From Antedon mediterranea (lineage: Eukaryota > Echinodermata > Crinoidea > Comatulida > Antedonidae), in contig NC_092673.1 in assembly GCF_964355755.1 (NCBI RefSeq), positions 1,369,001 through 1,433,000 on the forward strand: a DNA stretch of 64,000 nucleotides. Direction: 5' to 3'. The notes under the pieces are model-generated. The model saw nothing but the letters and a program-made list of their open reading frames with translations. It did not search any database and was not told the DNA's origin. This document shows, one piece after another, positions 49,179 to 61,078 of this stretch. How positions within the stretch are numbered: position 1 is the first letter of the stretch; each line of letters starts with the position of its first letter. The position numbers and the translations under genes were made by a program.

Positions 49179-52100
49179 TCACGAATCACAATTAGTATGA
49201 ATTTGCAGAATTCCTTGTTTATGCATTTGCAGTAGAGCGTAAAACTCGTCACCGAAACCATGAGTTTTGGATGACCCAGTCGTTGGCCATTCGTTTGCGT
49301 AGTAATGGTAGCGTACTGGTTGATCAGCCCAGTTTAATGCAAATGGCCAAAATCCATACAAATGAACTTCACTGCAAAATGACAACGCGTTTGTCACCCA
49401 ATAAATACCTACAAATTGACAAAATGAAAATCATTACATAAATTAAAAATGATCTTAATTGTTATAGGCCTAAAGATTGTGCAAAAGCAGGAGTAACAAA
49501 TATTGCAAGGATTTTGAAATAGGTGAAAGTTGTAGGGCTAATGTTTCACCCGATTCCCAGTATTTACTATTATAGGAATATTTGGTAATACAGCATCTCA
49601 TTTATATCACATGTGGTGCCTGTATCATGTAAGGTTAATTCTAGATACATGTGAAACACATGATATGTTGTATTACCAAATATTCCTATGGTACTTTGGA
49701 AATAAACACAGTAACTAGAATCAGCTGAATGTGTAGGCCTAATATGTTGCATTTTGCTGGGCAGAGAGGTGCAGCTCGGATAAATCCGCCTATAGTATTA
49801 CTGAAACATCATAACATGTAAACAAAATGTACTGTAAACATTACATCACTATTGTTTAGTGTCAAACGACGTAACAACTTACCGCTAGAAAGGTGTTTTT
49901 TAACGTTCACGCCTCTTGTGTGCCAAAAGGTACTCATCGATCGCCAATGATTGGGATTTCCAAACAGAATTTTCAAATGTTTTAGTCTTGATCGAGTTGT
50001 TATGAGAAGGCGTCTGCAAGTTTCCATGGTATTTGGATGGGCAAATGCCGACGCCCAAATATAATGATTATACTGCTGTACGTGTTTAAGAAACCTCTGA
50101 CGATCTTTAAAAAAAACAAATCCACCAAATCTGTACAAAATATAAATAAAACAATATACAGTATGCTTATTTCATTTCAAGTCGCAATTTACAGACTGAG
50201 TATTTGTATAGGCCAATATACAAAAGAGCAATACACAAAATGTTGGCAATATAAAGACACTCAAGACACAGTAAACAATGTACAAAGTGTACAAAGCTAT
50301 CTAGTGTCATTACATTTAATTTTAAAGTAACTAGTTTGATAAATCTGAGAGAGGTCTGTTAAAACTCATTATTTTAGGTTTTTCATGAGCAGTAATCTGG
50401 AGCTTCAAACGACCAAACAACCACCATCTACAAGATGTAGATGCCACATGACCTATCTCAGGTGGTAAAGATTCAATGGTTGGATTAGCATCTTACCTAA
50501 ATTTATGAATGTTTATGTGCAAAACCTACTGTTTTCCGATTTGTGATGGATTTAAAGTTGTGATGTCAGATCTAGAACCAACATCTTTCCTATGTCCATT
50601 AAGGGGAGGCAAGTTAAATCTGAAAAAAAATAAATTACAGTACTGTGTTGAAATACTGGTTCTTATCAAATCACTGAAGTTAAGCAATGTTGGGCCTTCA
50701 TTTTGCTTTCAGATATAAAAGAAGCCTAACCTATTTTTATTTCACAGTTTACCTAATTACAAAGTCAGCATTATCAATCTGTCTTCCACAACTGCTATTG
50801 TTTAAGATACCACTACTTCCTACAACACTACATACAGTAGGTCGACCAAAAGATAAGTGTTGCTCCTGTAAAAAAAAGAAACATTTTCAATCATTTCTAT
50901 ACTGTACTTTTTTAAATAAAAAAAAAAAAAAATACATTAGAAATTTGTTTAAATTACCATTTTTAACCTCTGTCTATACATGTGACAAAAAATTGTAATG
51001 TGGCCATATATAGACACGATGACGTCATATCACTACCATATTTGGGCACATCACACTAGTTTGATAGTGTAAACAGAGCTTTAGCTGATGATGATGATAT
51101 TCTTACGTGAGGCAGAAAGTTGAACATGTCGGAGGGTATTTTTCTTATTGGTACTTCTTCCAATGCAAACTTGATTCTTTTAGCATTTGCCATGTTACCT
51201 CTTGAAGCAAATAACATCGAAGGATTTGAAACTTTTGAAATTTGACTTCTGCAAACAAAACAATAAAGTTAAAGATAAGTTATTGTTCACCAAAAAAAAA
51301 AAATTAAGATTAATAAGAAAAACTTTGAATAGGCAATTTCGTTTCTTTCTTTCTTTTATATATATATTTCATTTCATTTTGTAGTTTTGTAGTTAAATTT
51401 TATATTTCCATAGAAAAAAAAATTTAAAAAAATAATTTTTTCACTCAAAAAAAGACAAAATAGTGTTGAAATTCAACCAAAAACACATTGACTTCCAGTT
51501 AATTCGAAATATTTTTTTGCGTTAAATTACAGTATTTTTCAGGTAAATAAATTTGTTTTCGATCCAATTGTTTGGTCAAAGTGGATTACTATTATGTGAC
51601 ATTAAAACAGCATATTCAACAAAAAAACATTTTTTTTCAGGTGACAATATATGGTCTAAATATCCTGTATATACACATAAAAAATAAATATTGGTTGGTT
51701 GTCATCATTATTAAATAGTTGAAATTTAGAAAACAAGATTAATTCATATAATAATAACTCACTTTATATCATTTATTTTAGTTGTATTAAAATGAAAATC
51801 TCCATTTAAAAGCTTGTGAATTTGCTGCAGATCAAAGCGTTCAGCTTCTTTCTTTGTCATCAAAAACAGATCATAGTCGTCATATCCAGTTTCCTCTTTT
51901 ACCACATTACATTTCCTAAAATTATATACAGTAGTACATCTTTTAATACAAATATTTAGTTTAAGCCCTATCTACACTATCAAACTTTATGCGACAAAAT
52001 GCAATGTGCCCATATGGGCACGATGATGTCATAGCACTACCATATTTAAGCATATCACTACCATTGAACACATCACACTTTTTTGTCAAACTAGTTTGAT

Positions 52101-52507
52101 AGTGTAGACAAAGCTTTAGTCAATGTTGGCCAGATACATCAATGTATGTTGTGTTTTACCATCATGTTAATGTTGTTGTCTGTATACCTGGAAATTGAAT
52201 AAATAAAAATAAATAAATAAATAATTAACATTATTCAAACGTAATATTCTTTTACTTTCTTTTACATATTGATATTTCTAACGGATCAACGAGTTTATTA
52301 AGACGCCTGACCTACAACCTTGGTTCTTTGGCCTCAGAATTAATTAATCAAATAAACAAACATAAAAGGAGTTACACAAATGATTGATTACCTTCCCATT
52401 ATCCTACAGAGTGGTTCAACCAGCACCAAGCTCACTTTCATCAACAAAAGAAATAAACAGGCCGACAAAAGTAAACGGAATATCGTAGATCTGCGTCGTA
52501 TTTCCAT
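49179..52507 (-). CDS. alpha-2,8-sialyltransferase-like type II Golgi enzyme (ST8Sia family)
   Basis: Family enzymes transfer sialic acid from CMP-sialic acid onto sialylated glycans in the Golgi. Exons on the minus strand: 52392-52507, 51763-51915, 51107-51248, 50753-50865, 50530-50619, a tentative 14-nt micro-exon 50414-50427, 49883-50104, 49179-49408. This gives 359 residues plus TGA, the usual family length. Residues about 9-30 are a signal anchor (STIFRLLLSACLFLLLMKVS). Sialylmotif L reads CSVVGSSGILNNSSCGRQID, then FNLPPLNGHRKDVG and TTLNPS. Motif S includes FWHTRGVNVKKHLSSG and EVHLYGFWPF, motif III is YHYY, and motif VS is HGFGDE. Which ST8Sia subtype it is cannot be told. The join between the NPS exon and the next is unresolved: direct splicing shifts the frame, and reading on meets a TAG. 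Confidence 0.85.
49572..49687. mobile_element. 116-bp MITE with 21-bp perfect TIRs
   Basis: ATAGGAATATTTGGTAATAC plus A at 49572-49592 is exactly complementary to 49667-49687. The core has TCACATGTGG and ACACATGATA in loosely inverted order. It lies in the last intron of the sialyltransferase gene. Confidence 0.85.
50650..50705 (+). mobile_element. 5S rRNA-derived fragment
   Basis: ACTGGTTCTTATCAAATCAC, then TGAAGTTAAGCAATGTTGGGC, matches the 5S rRNA region around its A box with several changes. Truncated, with no downstream 5S part. Probably a decayed 5S-headed SINE related to 56.2 kb. Confidence 0.6.
50963..51082. mobile_element. MITE family A, copy 8
   Basis: Starts TTAACCTCTGTCTATACATG and ends AGTTTGATAGTGTAAACAGAGC. 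The core is shortened. It lies in a sialyltransferase intron. Confidence 0.8.
51961..52118. mobile_element. MITE family A, copy 9
   Basis: Starts TTAAGCCCTATCTACACTAT and ends GTTTGATAGTGTAGACAAAGC. Nearly full length. It lies in the first intron of the sialyltransferase gene. Confidence 0.85.
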
Positions 52508-53630
52508 AGGAAGATTTTCACTGCTGTATAATTTAAATATTCTGTATAAACAAAACAAAAACAATTAAATGCAAAAAAAAAAAAATGTCTATGTATTTAT
52601 AAGTTCAATGTTGGATTTATATGACATTATATGATAACTTTTTAATAATTCAACTTTATACAATACATAACTTTTTGATAATTTAACTTTATACATTATG
52701 ATAACTTTTTAATTCCATCCTGATACAATCACATATGACTTTTGTAGGATAGCAGTTTTTTGTTATTAATTATTCCAAAACACTGCACCCTTGCATGTAT
52801 ATATTACTAACACTAAGTATTACTATTAAAAATCAAAAAATGCAACCAAAACATTAATTTGGGAATTTCCTTACAAACTCACAATTCAACTTATGATACA
52901 TTATTACATTATAAAGAAGCTTAATAATATTATGTAGAGAGAAAAATAAAAATACATTCTACTCACCTTCACAGTGTGCATAACTGGTCTTGTTTGAAAT
53001 GAATTTGGAGTTTTATAGAAATATTGAAATTTAACCATGGGCTTTCAGCTATGTCGATCAACTACGTCATTCACCCATTTTCTTATATTCGTATTCACTT
53101 CAATTGATAATCAATAATTAATACAAAACAATCATTATGTTATTGTGTTACTGGAGGTAAAATATATCGACTTGATTTTCTAATTTTTTGCCATGAATTC
53201 ATATTTATGTCATAACCACAAGATCAGCTAAAATAAATATTCCACGGACCACGGACCAACGCTGTTTTTCAATTATGCTAAGCAATTAATTGTATTTTTA
53301 GGTTAACTCATGATAAGAAAAAGACAATGCAGTGTTGTATGTGGATATAATGATGATTTATTACTCTCTCATGATTCTGAACCTGATATCTAGAATTCAT
53401 TTCATTATTCGGTCTATTTTAATATATACATAAGAAGAGAAAAAGAAATTTGGGAGACCAGGGTCAACCTAAGTGAACTTAATCACTGTAGCGGAGGCGG
53501 TTGACCACAGTTTACACATAAAAGACACAGAAGACAGTAATATCGAATCAAAATGAATGTGAACTTTTCTAATGACTTTTCTAGGACTGCAGTATTACTT
53601 TCTATACAAATCTCCACTTATACAAATAAA
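52508..53630. other. spacer upstream of the sialyltransferase gene
   Basis: AT-rich, with many short A/T runs. No exon or repeat family recognised. Confidence 0.5.
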
Positions 53631-53636
53631 TTTATT
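53631..53636 (-). terminator. COX15 polyadenylation signal
   Basis: Minus-strand AATAAA lies 9 bp after the COX15 stop codon, implying a very short 3' UTR if used. Confidence 0.5.
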
Positions 53637-53645
53637 GTTTAATTC

Positions 53646-56600
53646 TTATTTCGGTATCCTTCTAAGTTCGTGAGAAAACCACAAAGCAATTGTTAACAAA
53701 CTCAAAGATCCAAATTGATGAGACGCTGCCAGGCTAGTTGGTACATAGTACAGTAATGTACATATCCCTAATGTAACCTTAAGTATTAAAAGAAAAGAAA
53801 ATATGTATAAGTGAATCCAATTAGTACCTAGTACAGTAATGTACATATCCCTAATGTAACCTATTAAGTATAAAAGAAAACAAAAATATGTATATGCAAA
53901 ATCTATCCAATGCTAAATTATTGAAGTTGCCATGGAGAATGGCATATTTCATATATATTCATAATTTTCAAAAGATAACCGACCAAAATCACCGATCAAT
54001 AATAAAATAATAAACAAATGCCATAAATTCTCGGTTGGGGAACTTTTTTTACTCAGCTACTATTTTCATCTAAATTACCATTTTAAAAATGAATATTAAT
54101 TAGAGCTATATATTAAGATTGTTTTTGGTAAAATAAGTTTATGTGATGAAAACAGTAGATTGTGGTTAAGATGCTTGCTTATAAATTTCAGGTAAACTGA
54201 TTCCTGTCATTTGATTGGATGATTGTGGGTCACATGGCCGTATAATAGCATGTATTATATAACACCCAAATAGATTCCTGTTATTTGATTGGACAATCGC
54301 TGCACCTAGCACGGTGTATACTAATTTTTATTGGATGTTTTCAAATCTCTTATCAACATCTAGATTAACTAGTAGAAATGATAAGTTTATACATATCGGG
54401 AGAATCTTTTGGTTTATCCAAAATATCGGGAGAAATTGGATTTTAGTGGGACTATATAACTATATATTGGGTTCAATGTCTTTATTAATAATTGTGGTAA
54501 ATTATACTGACCTGTAATGCGACCATTCCCAGCATGCAGTTGGCCGCAAGGTTTGCTCGTTTTGGGAGAGGAATTCGACGTGTGAGCGCCCACAATGACA
54601 CAACAGCCAGTGCTGATGTAATTCCCTAAGATTAAACAAAAATACCAGCTTATATTAAAGGTTATAAAATATAGATTATGATTATATATACTAATATAAA
54701 AAAATTATTCCAATACACCGATTTTGTAATGCCATTCCTCACATTCTGTTTATTTAACACATTTGTTTTATACTTACCAACAACCTGTGGTCAAACTGCA
54801 CTGTAGTAGAGTTTTCAAAAAAGTTTTTCCACTTAGGGTCAAAGGTCAGGATATCTTGTGGTATCCACCTGTTGGCCATTTTAGGAAAAGAATTGTAAAC
54901 AAGTCCAGCATCTAAGCCTGCTACAAAAGCTCCTGCCAAAATAAATAAATCAATACCTTATTTATCAAAACTTGGGTGGGCAATTTATTCATTTCAAATG
55001 CACTTTTGTATATACCAAATAAGGCGACATAAGGTATATATCTTCCTTAATTCATTTCACAGGAAAGCATCCTCTGAATAGATGTGACCCAAAGGAGGGG
55101 TTACTGTAAACCGTATCTATGGCAATAAAAATCCTGCGTTTTATGTTAAATTTTGGTTATATTATTGACATTTTTTAGTTTTAATATGAAATATGCGGAG
55201 TATATTATTTAATATTTCTTGATATTCGAAAATACTCAGTTGATAATTTCATATAAGATTGTACCTGATAAAGCTGTAGCAAAAACAAGGCCCACTGTAC
55301 CATGTGCAAATCGTCGTACAACAGGCAGAAGCTTGCTTTCAGTAATCTGTATAAAAACAATATTTGAAAAATATTCAAGAAATTGGGAGAAAAGCAGTCT
55401 GAACTCGTGTTTAATCGCCGTTCAAAAAGTCAGTGACCATGGAGAGTCCCCATAGCTTTAAGCATTATGGGAAATTCCGGGCACTATGAGAAATTCTGGA
55501 CACTATGGACAATTTCGGGACACTATGGGCAATTCCAGGCACTAAGGACAATTCCGGACGCTATGGGAAATTATTGGTATTATGGAAAATTCCAGGCACG
55601 ACAACTGAAAACTACAATTACTTACTTGTATAGGTTTAAGAACATGAGATAAACCCTGCCAAAACATTAGAGCATAGAGAAGAAATGCTGATCCTAGATG
55701 TGAGGCTAGTCTGTATTGGCTTACACGAGGCATGTCTGTTTTTGCTGGTTCATCTAAACCACTCTTCACCATATACCAACCAAGAAGCCCCTTTAAAAGT
55801 TTAAAATACAAAACAAAAATCAGCTACAAAGAATAACAAATTAAATGTTGAAATGTTTTAATATTTTCACAAAAACTGATGAAGTCTAGCTGACGAAACT
55901 GTCCTGAAGCGCAAATTTACTGGTTTACTATCAATGAACTACATACCAATATGTTTTAATATTCATTTTTATTCAGCGTACTTTTGATTGAAGTTTTTAA
56001 AACACAGTAGAACCGCTCCTTTGGCACATCCAAATTGAAATGAACATGGGTACTTTTTTAAAAAATCCTCTATTAAGGGGACAGTCTTCATCTTTATCAT
56101 TATGAGTTCCCACAATCATCATGTTGATTATAACGGAACTAGTCGGTGTGGTTACAGTATTAACAGCTGGTTCTGCGTTGAAACCCCGGTTCTCGTCAGA
56201 TCACCGAAGTTAAGCAACGTTGGGCCTGGTTGCGTTCTGGATGGGAGACCGTCTAGAAATCGCGGCGGGTGCTGTATATACTGGAGAGTGATGGTGTAAT
56301 GGTAATATCGGACTAGCATGTGATAGGCATGGGTTCGAGGTTATCTGTACCATACTAATTGCATCCTTAGGCAAGGTGCTTTACTCTCATTGCCTCGTCC
56401 TTCGGATGGGATGTAAAGCCGTTGGTCCCGTGTACTTAACAGTGCACGTTAAAGAACTTGGTACACTATTCGAAAAGAGTAGGGGATCGTCTTCCGGTGT
56501 GCTGATCTGGTAGGCGCTGCACTGCTGGCTGCCGTGGGTCCGTGGAGGGCCTAATCCGAATTTCCTGAGTTTCCAGTTCAGCTTGAGGACAAATATGAAT

Positions 56601-58654
56601 ACCTTTACCTTACCTTTACTGTATTTCTTATATTATTATTTTTTTTTTTTATATATTTTTATTATTATTTTTCTTTTTTTTTATATTTATTTTTACAGTT
56701 TGTTGAGTCTTAATAGGACGTTCTACTGACCAATGAAAAAGAAGGAAATAGGAATAAAAAAGCAATAAATTACCTGAAAAACTAATAACGAACCAAATAA
56801 CAAAATCTTTGGCTTCAAAGCTTTACTAATCCAGCCTTTCCTCCAGAAATAAATGGCAGGTAAAATATACGCAATACCAATTGTACGACCCCACATACGA
56901 TGACCCCACTCCATCAAAAAGATAAATTTAAATTCTTTCAATGTTATTTCACGATGAACACTACAAAAGGAAACAATCAATGCATCAAGATATTTGAATG
57001 ATAAAATCACAAACATTAATCACAACAAAATTGACATATTGCAGGGCTACAAATGAACAATGTTCATTCCTACATTTCTAATATTTTTTCCTCAGATGAT
57101 TTTGATTTTCTTTCAACCAATCGGCTAATTTGTTCAATAAAAAAAAGAAGATGCTATAGAAAAATTAAATTTATAAGAGAGGTAATATAATTAATAGCCA
57201 TAACTCTGATTGATCTTCTTAAAAATCGAAATTATGATAAATAAATGTTCTCACTACTTATATTCTGGAAATTGTTTATATCGTTCAAATTCTTGTTGCC
57301 ATTCCTCTTCACTTCTTGGTGGTTTCATGCCTTTAATCAAATGCCAATTGGTCATAGATAACCCTGATTCTGTCAGTCTGAAAGTAAGCAAGCACTATAA
57401 TGAATGAGTAAAACTCACCAATGAGAATTTAAATAAAGATGAACTCACACAAGACAACAAAAAAAATGAATGAGTAAAACACATATAATGAGAGTTCATC
57501 CCTTTTCTATGACACCATTAATCATAACTATTGCGACATTCAAGTTATATCCTGAGTTATATCTATTCTTTTTTATTTCTCATTGTACTATGATTATTTA
57601 TGTATGTTTATGAAGGTGTATGATGAATGGAAATAAAGAAAGAATCACTCTCCTGGTGCGAAAAATGTACCACTGCACCTGCTACCAACAAGACCTTAAG
57701 AACCATCACCACCATACACACCTGGTTATATCTATACTACAACTGTACTGACAACCATAAAAACATGAGCCCAACAACCACCCTCCTGTATTTACCTGGT
57801 TATACCGCCAAGTACCAAGCACGTTTTATCTTACCACAAGAGCATAGCAACAACCATCCTGCTTACTTGATTACACCACCAAATACCACTGCACCGGCTA
57901 CCATACCAAGGAGCCTAGCAACAACTTAACCATCCTATTACCTGGTTACACCACCTAGTACCACTGCACCTTCTATCTTACCACAAGAGCCTAGCAACAA
58001 CCATCCTGCTTACCTGGTTACACCACCAAGTACCACTGCACCGGCTACCATACCGCAGGAGCCCAACAACCACCATCCTACAATCTTCTCAACTCGTGCT
58101 GGAACAGCTTTCTTTGTGGTTGTGTGACGTATGAAACTTACAAAAGTATTCAGCCTTGATTTCCTCTACAAAAAATAAATTGGTGTTAAATACAAAAATG
58201 AATTTATTTTTGTTTACTTAATCATAATTCATTACAAAATTAACGGATTTTTGAATAAGCAGTATTTTAACTAAAAATATGATCTATTTTTTATTTATTT
58301 TCAATTAATAGTCTTTATACAAATTTGAGATTTAGTAGTGATATAAAAGTAAATAATAACCAGTAATGCAAGTAAATAATGACAAATGTAAAATGTAGAA
58401 AATGTTAAATCACCTGAAACACTGCATGTTTTACACAAGGGAAACCCGTTGAATATGAAAGTACTGTCCTGGGCGGCTGTGAAAATACAAAATGTGTATG
58501 TAAATTTGTAGTCTGCCGAGATAAAAAGTGCAATCAGACTAATAATTATGACGAAGGTTCCTCCTCCCATGCGATGGGCAAATGTACTGTATCTAGGTAG
58601 CCTAGGTGCTACTGCACTTTTGCACTCTCTTGAGCTTACCCCAAAAAAAAACAT
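53646..58654 (-). CDS. COX15: heme A synthase COX15, 10 exons
   Basis: Inner mitochondrial membrane enzyme that oxidises the C8 methyl of heme O to the formyl of heme A for cytochrome c oxidase. Exons on the minus strand: 58640-58654, 58414-58476, 58014-58165, 57258-57377, 56774-56960, 55626-55790, 55265-55346, 54778-54932, 54512-54625, 53646-53777. They sum to 394 residues plus stop with matching phases; the human protein has about 410. Conserved blocks are [84 protein letters not shown] and [11 protein letters not shown]. They include the heme-associated histidines. The basic, Ser-rich N-terminus (MFFFG, then [11 protein letters not shown]) suits a mitochondrial presequence. The 15-nt first exon rests on phase and a good donor only. 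Confidence 0.93.
53740..53900. repeat. ~83-bp tandem duplication across the COX15 last-exon acceptor
   Basis: ACAGTAATGTACATATCCCT with its flanks occurs at about 53749 and again at about 53832. The copy carries the polypyrimidine tract, an AG acceptor and the first codons of the last exon. On the minus strand the copied exon start meets TAG after ten codons. Confidence 0.85.
55455..55600. repeat. ~18-bp minisatellite
   Basis: About eight degenerate units of GGACACTATGGGAAATTCCG. It lies in the COX15 intron between exons starting at 55265 and 55626. Confidence 0.9.
56143..56625 (+). mobile_element. composite SINE: 5S rRNA head, tRNA-like part, conserved central domain
   Basis: The first part is 5S rRNA-like: GGTTCTCGTCAGATCACCGA, AAGTTAAGCAACGTTGGGC and GATGGGAGACC are the A-box and intermediate-element regions. 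A tRNA-like stretch follows with ATGGTGTAATGGTAATATCG and GGGTTCGAGGT. Then comes a central block with CCTTCGGATGGGATGTAAAG, GTGCACGTTAAAGAAC and TTCGAAAAGAGTAGGGG. The tail is (ACCTTT)n-like near 56605. Total about 480 bp, in a COX15 intron. The central block resembles the deeply conserved domains of invertebrate SINE superfamilies. Confidence 0.85.
57650..58013. repeat. tandem array of degenerate copies of a COX15 exon end
   Basis: Five or so units of roughly 65-90 bp run on from the end of exon 58014-58165 into the intron. Each contains versions of ACCTGGTTACACCACCAAGT, ACCACTGCACCGGCTACCAT and GAGCCCAACAACCACCATCC. The unit equals the coding end of that exon plus its 5' splice site. The nearest copy still reads in frame as a version of the first membrane helix. 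Confidence 0.85.
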
Positions 58655-58770
58655 TCAGAGTTAATGGTGAGTGACCATGCCCAGTTTGGTACGAAAGTAC
58701 AGTAGCTTCAGAGGAGGACAGACAGAGGTGAGAGGAGTTGCCTACCGACCGTACCTATCCTAGCTGGTAA

Positions 58771-59278
58771 GACGAGAGACGATCGGCCCGGTATGATTCG
58801 GCCCTGGGACTATTTGGCCCTGAGATGATTCGGCCCACTCAAATTTATTGACTTCGACAAGAAATTAAATTAATGTTTAAATAATGTATGTTTTTTTTTC
58901 TTTAGGCCTATTCATTTATATATAAGCAAACAAAACACCAAATTCCCTGGAAAAAACTTGACTAAACTTACACAAAACGATGTGACACCGTTTGTAAACA
59001 CGACTGTATCAGAAAAATTAGGCCTAGGCCTATTTACATTAAGTACATAGGGGCCTAATTGTTTACTTCAAAGACCTTCTTGAAAACTTGATAAAAACCG
59101 AACAAAAACTGTATTAACATATAATTAACAATCATTGGTTTTGTCTAAATGTGAGACGACTCGGCCCGCAAAGTGGGACGTTTCGGCCCACACTTTTTAG
59201 TTGAGCCAAAACGTCCCACTAAAAGTGGCCTAAATAGTAGTCCCGGGCCGAATCGTCTCAGCGCCGAATCGTCCTGCT
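58771..59278. mobile_element. fold-back element with GATTCGGCCC repeats
   Basis: The left arm has GATGATTCGGCCC-type units several times (58779-58840). The right arm has the complement (GGGCCGAATCGTCTCAGC, 59245-59275) plus inner GACGACTCGGCCC and ACGTTTCGGCCCAC units. The centre is unrelated AT-rich sequence. No transposase. Confidence 0.75.
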
Positions 59279-59704
59279 CCTGGAACCTAGGCTAGCCTAG
59301 GGCCAGGCCTAGCCTAACATTCTATACCTTGTTTCTTAAAACTTGGCACTTAATTTGATTATATAAAAGATTGGATAGTTGACGACAGAACATAATTGAA
59401 ATGTAAATAGGCCTAGGCCTATCCTCTTCTTAATCTTGATCTTTTTGGCCTTTCGAAATCGAAAACGTTTTTAATTAATTGCAGGTATATAAACTATACC
59501 AAACTGGCGAGTAAATCATGTTTTACTTTTTAAACCTCGCAACGTCTGGTTGAAAAGGCTACTCGGACCAATAATTTCTATTAGCCTAGGGGTTATTGCG
59601 ATTTGGACGTTTCTGATTGGCTGTAGCCATGGACTATATTGATTAACACTGTTCTGATTGGTTGTAGCTTTGAATACATCTTCTCGGAACTCGTCCTTAA
59701 TACA

Positions 59705-60715
59705 ATAGCAATTTAGCACAGTGTTTTACTATAATTGAATAGCAATTTAGGTAAATGTCTTTTGAAATGAAATTAAATAAATTATAACCAATTTGATTAG
59801 AGTAAAACACAACGATAAAGAATAGGAAACATTTAATAACATGATAAATTACATTTACATAGCAATTTATCACTGTGTTTTACTATAACCAATTTGGTTA
59901 GAGTAAAACACAATGATAAAAAATAGGAAACATTTAATAATATGATAAATTACATTTACATAGCAATTTATCACTGTGTTTTACTATAACCAATTTGGTT
60001 AGAGTAAAACACAATGATAAAGAATAAGAAACATTTAATAACATGATAAATGACATTTACATAGCAATTTAGCACTGTGTTTTACTATAACCAATCAGAT
60101 TAGAGTAAAACACAATGATAAAGAATAGGAAACATTTAATAATATGATATATAACATTTACATAGCAATTTAGCACTGTGTTTTACTATAACCAATTTGA
60201 TTAGAGTAAAACTCAACGATAAAGAATAGGAAACATTTAATAACATGATAAATTACATTTACATAGCAATTTATCACTGTGTTTTACTATAACCAATTTG
60301 GTTAGAGTAAAACACAATGATAAAGAATAGGAAACATTTAATAATATGATAAATTACATTTACATAGCAATTTATCACTGTGTTTTACTATAACCAATTT
60401 GGTTAGAGTAAAACACAATGATAAAGAATAGGAATTTAATAATATGATATATAACATTTACATAGCAATTTAGCACTGTGTTTTACTATAACCAATTTGG
60501 TTATGGTAAAGCACAATGATAAAGAATAGGAAACATTTAAAAATATGATAAATGACATTCACATAGCAATTTAGCACTGTGTTTTACTATACCAATTTGA
60601 TTAGAGTAAAACACAATGATAAAGAATATGAAACATTTAATAATATGATAAATTGCTAGCACTGTGTTTTACTATACCAATTTAGTTTTGGATAAAGAAT
60701 ATGAATTTAAAGAAT
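59705..60715. repeat. 101-bp satellite array, ~9 units
   Basis: CATAGCAATTT recurs at 59858, 59959, 60060, 60161, 60262, 60363, 60461 and 60562, giving a 101-bp period with one 3-bp shortening. Each unit has the hairpin GTGTTTTACT...AGTAAAACAC around ATAACCAATTTGGTTAG. Units near the ends are diverged. Confidence 0.95.
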
Positions 60716-61078
60716 GGATATAATATGATATGATACAATATGATTTTCTCCCAATTAGTAAGACATTTTGGAATACTGCGTGCGTAGTGCACCTAACAAG
60801 ATCATGTTCGCTATTTAAAACTCACATTTTAAAACCGTAAACGCATAAATTTGCGGACATACTCGTAAAACACACTTCCAGAGATTTAATAATTTTAACA
60901 GTACTACAAAATCCATAATATAAAGTAGTATAGATTTGTACAAAAAGAGCAGAACAATTAAATTAACTGTCATTACATCTACTGAACTGTCTCATTACAT
61001 CTACTGAAAAATTCATCGCGATGAATTTATTTATAATACACCAATCAGATCACACGCAATTAGTATGGAATGCCAGTT

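Noticed and set aside
56143-56280. Possible functional 5S rRNA gene
   Set aside because: The ends and C-box region are altered and the sequence continues into a tRNA-like SINE body.
57627-57929. 100-codon plus-strand frame rich in Thr and Pro
   Set aside because: It is the antisense of the degenerate COX15 exon-end array.
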